A program made the position numbers and the translations under genes. A DNA stretch of 64,000 bases from Styela clava. Lineage: Eukaryota; Chordata; Ascidiacea; Stolidobranchia; Styelidae. Positions 58,921 through 64,000 of the stretch are shown here, one piece after another (positions within the stretch are counted from its first letter, which is position 1; every line of letters begins with the position of its first letter). The notes under the pieces are model-generated. The model saw nothing but the letters and a program-made list of their open reading frames with translations. It was not told the DNA's origin and ran no database searches. The DNA is taken from positions 4,774,001 through 4,838,000 of the forward strand of contig NC_135252.1 of assembly GCF_964204865.1 (NCBI RefSeq), in the 5' to 3' direction.

Positions 58921-59640
58921 TTAATCAGGCAAGGAGGTAAAAATTACAGCTTAAGATCACCATTTTGATAATTAACAAAAAGCAAAAGTGTGAAAAAATG
59001 CTAAACTGTATTCCGTGCATTGCTCCAAATAACATTATAGTATTGCTTACGTATAGTATTATTACTAATATTTATTCTTTATTCTTTACTCATGTATCGT
59101 TTGCCTGAAAAGCGTCGTATTTCCTGCAAATAAGTCGCTTTTCTAGACCCAAATTTTTGGCCTGATTTGGGGAGGGATGGGGGGGGGGGGGAGTCTTATT
59201 GGGCAAGTATTATAATTTTCATTTTTTCGGGGTTGACTTATTATTCAATTCGGGCCATATAAATGAATCGGCGTTCTCGCGCTGTGAATCTGGAATTTCA
59301 ACGCTGTGAATATCATGTTATCATGTTTGAAGTTGCCGCATTCGCGTGTGCATCGCGACTGAACGGCTATTACCGATACACGTGGGAGTGCAATTTGTAA
59401 AAATTCTCAATTGTTTTTGTCAGCGTGATCTCTTATTTAAGCCATAAACATCTTTTATGTCAGCATTTATTCTCGCTATATCACAAATTTCTCTCAACAT
59501 ATGTTTTGTGCCACGAGGACACGATAAACACTTTATTGTTCCCAAACAACCATGGCACTTGAATAGCGCATGATTACCACCAAGTATATTCATATCGATG
59601 ATAAATAAAGCACAACCGGTGTTAGCAAAACGATATAATT

Positions 59641-59684
59641 TGCCGACGTTTCGAATTTCTATTCAGAAAAACTTCATCAGGGCA
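59641..59684 (-). ncRNA. Minimal hammerhead-ribozyme-like motif, minus strand
   Basis: Exact inverse copy of the motif at 59714-59757, in the left arm of the palindrome. Confidence 0.55.
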
Positions 59685-59713
59685 TGATATGGAAAATTGT
59701 GCTTACCATATCA

Positions 59714-59757
59714 TGCCCTGATGAAGTTTTTCTGAATAGAAATTCGAAACGTCGGCA
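59714..59757 (+). ncRNA. Minimal hammerhead-ribozyme-like motif, plus strand
   Basis: Reading as RNA: UGCC (stem I), CUGAUGA core (59718-59724), a stem II with UUUCU/AGAAA around a GAAU loop, GAAA (59746-59749), then C-G-U-C with a two-pair, loop-free stem III (AC/GU), cleavage-type GUC (59751-59753) and GGCA (59754-59757), which pairs with UGCC. Very short stem III is described for hammerheads in Penelope-like retroelements and some satellites, which work as dimers. One extra A next to the core at stem II and a UU/UU mismatch weaken the call. Confidence 0.55.
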
Positions 59758-60338
59758 AATTATATCGTTTTGCTAACACCGGTTGTGCCTTATTTATTAT
59801 CGGAAAATAAGTGTTGCAGCAACAGCTCAGACATGTTTTTTAATTTGCAAAAATACGAATCAAAGCAACAAATCGCAGATTAAATTGATCACTATTAAAT
59901 TAATGAAGCAACACATTTTGTTTCTGGAGCCGGGATTTTATAGCAGATCGTGGATTTTTATAATGAAGATAACGAATTCGCAAGAGCGCAAAAATATGTA
60001 TCAAAACCAAATATAATCAGGCAGTTTATCTCACATTATTATGTCTACAGATTGACGTGTTACGTCGAGCACAATTAGATTAAAATTGAAAGACAGTTCG
60101 AATTCCCTTAGTTGTCATGGATTGAATATTATACCCTACAAGAAAAAGTCATTATGGGTTATTTTAACGAATGCGCAAACACCTCGATCGCTCAGAAGCC
60201 GTTGCATGATAATTTGAGATTCCGATTTTACTGCCCGCGTCTTATTGGAAGGTTATATGCAGAAAAAAAACATTTTTCAGGCTTAAAAACGGGCCTCGTC
60301 TTATTTACCGGGTAGACTTATTCGCTGGGAAATACGGT

Positions 60339-61370
60339 AATTCTGGAATTGTTTGTAAACTACTTCCGGCTGGAAAATAGTTCTAATTCTAAGTCAGGAC
60401 AGCTGTAACGACGTGTTTCGATTTGATGATAAGATTTTGACCAGTTTGTATAAATTTTTATCTTTAATCAAGGGGATTCACATCGAAAATCAGTTAAAGC
60501 TAAAAAGAATAATAAAATGACATTGCACCGTTGCATAAGTATACAACATGCTTAATGAGAACGGCAAAATTTAAAACCGCCGAGACACGCAATCAGCGTA
60601 TATAATTCAATGAAATGAAAATGTTTTATCATCAAGCATCTTCTTATACGTTATTATACTCCATCCAGTGTGAACTGGGTTATCGAGCAGTGTTCTGGAA
60701 ATGTCGGGCAGGAGGGCGATATAGTTGGTGCACACAAATTTTAGTTGAATTGTTTTCTGTGGTAATCAATTCCACTTTGCCTCTGCTTTTTGAACAACTG
60801 CGTCGCACTTCCACCTGCGAGACTCACGTTGATAAAAACCACTATCCACTGACGGAATCTTAACACTGTGTAATCAGAATTTCAAACAAACAAGACTGCA
60901 ATGCTCAAATAAATGGACGCGAAGGTCAAATGACTACGCCAAGTCTGGTTTCAACTAGTGAGGCACTTTCATTAGTACTGTACGGTTTATACATGCTATA
61001 TATATATATTGGAGTGAGTAAAATTCGATAAATTTTAGTCGAGAAAGAAGGTGAAACGACCATACCGACCATATAACTTCAGGTGAAACTACCTATTTTC
61101 GCCGATAATTCCGCCCGTTTAATATCCATGTGACGACAAATTTTTTCACAGTGAGACATATATTTTGCACTCACCATTTTGTGCTTGGTGTAAAAATTTA
61201 AATAGGTAAAATAAGCCGCATTTCATTTGAGAAATACCAATTTGAAATGTTTATTCCCAGGTTAGGAAAAATCTGAGAAATATTTGATTTGACGACGGTA
61301 TGAGGTGAAATTGCTCTGTGACCAATTTCGTGATATGCATTTTATTGCATTGGTCTGCTTACATTCTAGA
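60339..61370. other. No gene seen
   Basis: AT-rich. The open stretch at 60615-60863 has no recognisable domain or splice context. Confidence 0.4.
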
Positions 61371-61665
61371 ACTGAAATGGGCAAACTACGACCCTCGGGC
61401 CAAATCCGGCCCGTTGGTAATTCAGTCTGGCCCGTCTGATGCTGCCACAACCGAATTGAAACGAAATTTCGATGTTTTAGCTAAAAAATAGCTCAAGGAA
61501 TTTGTTGAGATTGCGATTAAATATAGTTTTGGTACAAGGCTTATAGTTCTCCACTTTCGCTTTTGTAATCCTGTAAATATTGTTTATAAAATGTAACTTT
61601 TAACGTCACACTTACATGACCAGCCAGTCTAGGTGGGCAAATTGTTTGGCATCTACTACTTCCAT
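61371..61665 (+). mobile_element. hAT-like MITE family 3, copy 2
   Basis: GGGCAAACTACGACCCTCGG, AAATCCGGCCCGTTGG, AAATATAGTTTTGG and TGTAACTTTTAACGTCACAC match copies 1 and 3. Confidence 0.7.
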
Positions 61666-63412
61666 CTTCAAGTACTACTTGAAGGTTTAAACGCAGAAAA
61701 GCGATTTTCCACGCGAAAAAGTAGTCTCGACAATAACAAGACCAACAAAACAACAACGATTTAGCAAAACGATCCATATGGCCATTCCGTGTTCAATAAT
61801 GTTTTTGGCTATAGGTTGGCTTCGGGTTTGGTTTACCTCAAAGAATACAGGTGGCGTAAATTATAACGACGCTAAATTGTGGTCGAACATGTGTAGGATA
61901 CTTCTTTGTTACGAATTTTCACCAAGTCATTGATCCGTTCAATTGCACATTAAACCATAATATGAAAGAAACTATTTATATACGTCAGACACGGTTAAGC
62001 TAAACATTACAAAATTAAATAGTGTTTGTCAAATTAATCATTAAAAATCAACTGCACGATGTTTGGTTCGGGAAACACGGATTCTTCCTGAACATGAACT
62101 GCAAATAATTTGTTTCTTGATGCCGTAAAATTGTTTATAATTTAACAAATTGTTTCAAACAAGTAACTACTAAATTTCAGTCCATTTATTTTTCTAGTTG
62201 GCGTCGCTTGAATGACTATGACCAAGCCTACACGATTTATCTTTTACGCGCTTCGTTGCCATTTTTAAGCGAACTGCCTACATTTATTCTTTTATGGTCG
62301 ATATTATGTGACGATCAAAAATTTATACGCTTGAATCACCTTGAGAGCCCAAGTTGTGGATGGGCTTTGTAAGGAAATAAGTTTAATTTGTGTGCTGTAG
62401 CTGTAGAACATACAAGGGAGACATAAGCTTAGAACTTGCGGCATCATAGTCATAATCAATAAGAAGTGTAGATTTTTTTGAAATTTGTAATTTTCTAGAA
62501 ACTACGCTCTGCATGCACTGCCCTCTCAAAAGGATAATCAAAAGTTATTAATTTTCAAAATTGGAATACTAGAAATTCAACTTCACAGCGTTTTAGCGGA
62601 CTTGCGTTTGGGGAGGGACTGAATTCTATCGAGCCCTAAAATACAATCCCGAACTCGATCTAACATTAACTTGTTTTATGAAGATTCGAACATTTAAAAT
62701 AACAATTCGATCCAAAATATCAATTACCTTAGACAGATCTACAGCCCTGGGGAAACATATGCTTGTTGAGTTGCGGGGTACATTGAGCTAAGATTTCTGA
62801 AACCACGAGAAGAAGTTTTACATTAAACATTGTTCCCCTGCTTGGCAGGCAGTACGCTAAGTATGTAGCAGCACTGATATCTAACCCGTTGTCTGGATTG
62901 CTGTCCAACTGTCTTCTACGCAAGAGTCAAATAGCGATTGGAACATACATCCATACACATTCCTAACTATTAGATTGTATATTCTGCATTTCAAGTAGGT
63001 GGTGCGATAGCCTATATAGTCGATTGGTTTACGCGTTGGGTTAAATCATGTTTACATTGCATGCTTTGTGTTCGTGGACATTATTAGCATCGCTGATTAA
63101 TCAGAAAAGCGTACTGTTTAAAAGTTTTACTAGACTTTCACAGTAGCTTCCATGGTAATTATATTTGACCAATCGATTGTTGACCAAAACTGAGACAGTG
63201 GCATGTTGAAATGAACATTATCACTGGAATATGTGAACAAATGTGATTTATTATAACTATAAATAAGATCAATCAGTATCTATAATTTGGGAAAGTAAAC
63301 CATTTTATAAATAACTATATACGTTGAATTTAGCAGTAACATAATTGACTTTTATATCATCAGTAATCGTTGTCCAATGTCTGTATGAAATAGAATTGGT
63401 ATTTTGGATATT
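61666..63412. other. No gene seen
   Basis: AT-rich with no long open frame. A 64-codon frame at 62729-62923 on the minus strand has no recognisable domain. Confidence 0.4.
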
Positions 63413-63505
63413 ATGGGGAAAAATATTTGCTCACAGCAGTTTACTTTCAAGAACTTTGGTTTTCGATGTAAAGAAGATGAGAAAAATCTATTTTTCAGAT
63501 CACAG
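63413..63505 (+). CDS. Possible first exon of an unknown gene, 31 codons
   Basis: ATG, 31 open codons and a strong donor CAG/GTAAGA. The peptide starts MGKNICSQ, with Gly2 and a nearby Ser/Cys as in N-myristoylated proteins. The gene would continue beyond the window. The evidence is only start, frame and donor, so it could be chance. Confidence 0.25.
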
Positions 63506-63841
63506 GTAAGATATAGTTTATAACGATTGATGAAAGTACAATTTCTGCTTCATGTCTAACTCGGTGACAGTAACTATAGTACGAATAAAAACGATAATTT
63601 TAGTATACCCGTGATTGAGGAATTTTTAGTCCCTTTACCGATGCTATGTGTGACGCCGATATTTATAATAATAATATCAATTTGCTGAAGTTTTGTGTTA
63701 ACAACATTAACCAGTAGTGAATTTAATCGACTAAATTGTAATATTATAAATAGGATTTGTAAAACTATATAATAAAAGATATTAGTGTATTATACATTGC
63801 CCAACTCAGTCGAAATCTTAACCCCCCCTTGTATAGTATAG

Positions 63842-64000
63842 ACCAGGGGTGGGCAAGATTTTTAGAGCAGGGGCCAATTTTGCTCATCTAGACTGGCGGG
63901 CCATGTAAGTGTGACGTAAGGGTAACATTTTATGAACAATATTTACAGTGTTACAAAAGCAAGAGTGGAAAACAATAAGCTTTGTGCCAAAACTAAATTT
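63842..64000 (-). mobile_element. hAT-like MITE family 3, copy 3, cut by the window end
   Basis: Begins with the hAT-like end CCAGGGGTGGGCAAGA and continues as the inverse of 61500-61650 (GTGTGACGTAAGGGTAACAT, CCAAAACTAAATTT). It gives the intact outer end that copies 1 and 2 lack. Confidence 0.75.

Larger units (their letters stand above)
59598..59801. repeat. Near-perfect palindrome, two arms of about 95 bp
   Basis: Arms 59598-59692 and 59706-59801 are inverse copies with about two mismatches and a 13-base loop (AAAATTGTGCTTA). Both arms contain CACAACCGGTGTTAGC and the hammerhead-like core described separately. Confidence 0.92.
59113..60338. mobile_element. 1.2-kb TIR element with a nested palindrome
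   Basis: Left CGTCGTATTTCCTGCAAATA with AGTCGC, right TTCGCTGGGAAATACGG preceded by AGACTTA, form inverted ends of about 25 bp of a common animal MITE type. Inside are a run of 13 G (59179-59191) and the palindrome at 59598-59801. Short open frames at 59783-60315 have no recognisable domain. No target duplication identified. Confidence 0.55.

Noticed and set aside
1-64000. tRNA, rRNA genes and CRISPR arrays
   Set aside because: No cloverleaf, rRNA block or spaced short direct repeats recognised on reading; a tRNAscan or Infernal run would be needed to exclude them.

Overview
The window is AT-rich, intron-rich animal DNA: introns with GT/AG borders, no prokaryotic gene layout, and dense transposon debris. 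An invertebrate deuterostome, perhaps an ascidian tunicate, would fit. That is inference from compactness, composition and repeat style; no marker gene settles it.

The host genes are a one-strand (+) family of class A (rhodopsin-like) G-protein-coupled receptors. Four appear intact, each with seven coding exons and the same intron phases: A (7340-11997, 375 aa), B (15729-20939, 353 aa), C (28798-35501, 365 aa) and D (54677-58666, 379 aa). An upstream relic (4843-5666) and a lone exon 7 (13216-13549) are pseudogenes. A and B are products of a tandem duplication. All four have an Asp at 3.32, as amine receptors do, but lack DRY (Leu-Arg-Tyr/Trp instead) and CWxP (Gly-Tyr-x-Pro instead).

Mobile DNA fills most of the rest. 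1-4.6 kb: a degenerate APE-type LINE of the RNase H-bearing I-like group, split by a 1.27-kb insertion with direct repeats. 18.2-18.9 kb: a 5'-truncated relative in reverse orientation with a 13-bp target duplication inside an intron of B. 36.6-47.7 kb: an 11.1-kb DNA transposon with about 340-bp terminal inverted repeats, two facing arrays of about 185-bp tandem repeats, a decayed DDE-type transposase and an Ulp1-like protease joined to a PHD finger. 49.46-53.72 kb: a young, apparently intact Ty3/gypsy LTR retrotransposon with one 1207-aa Gag-Pol frame, a YLDN reverse transcriptase motif and a primer-binding region complementary to its own LTR, suggesting Tf1-like self-priming. 59.1-60.3 kb: a TIR element containing a near-perfect palindrome whose arms each hold a minimal hammerhead-ribozyme-like core. 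Many hAT-like and other MITEs sit in introns and flanks, several with exact 8-bp target duplications.

The strongest candidates for something new are the protease/PHD fold-back transposon, the self-primed retrotransposon, the palindromic hammerhead pair and the receptor family with modified activation motifs. Stretches 11998-13215, 24718-28797, 35502-36579, 47692-49458, 53721-54676, 60339-61370 and 61666-63412 show no gene I can support.
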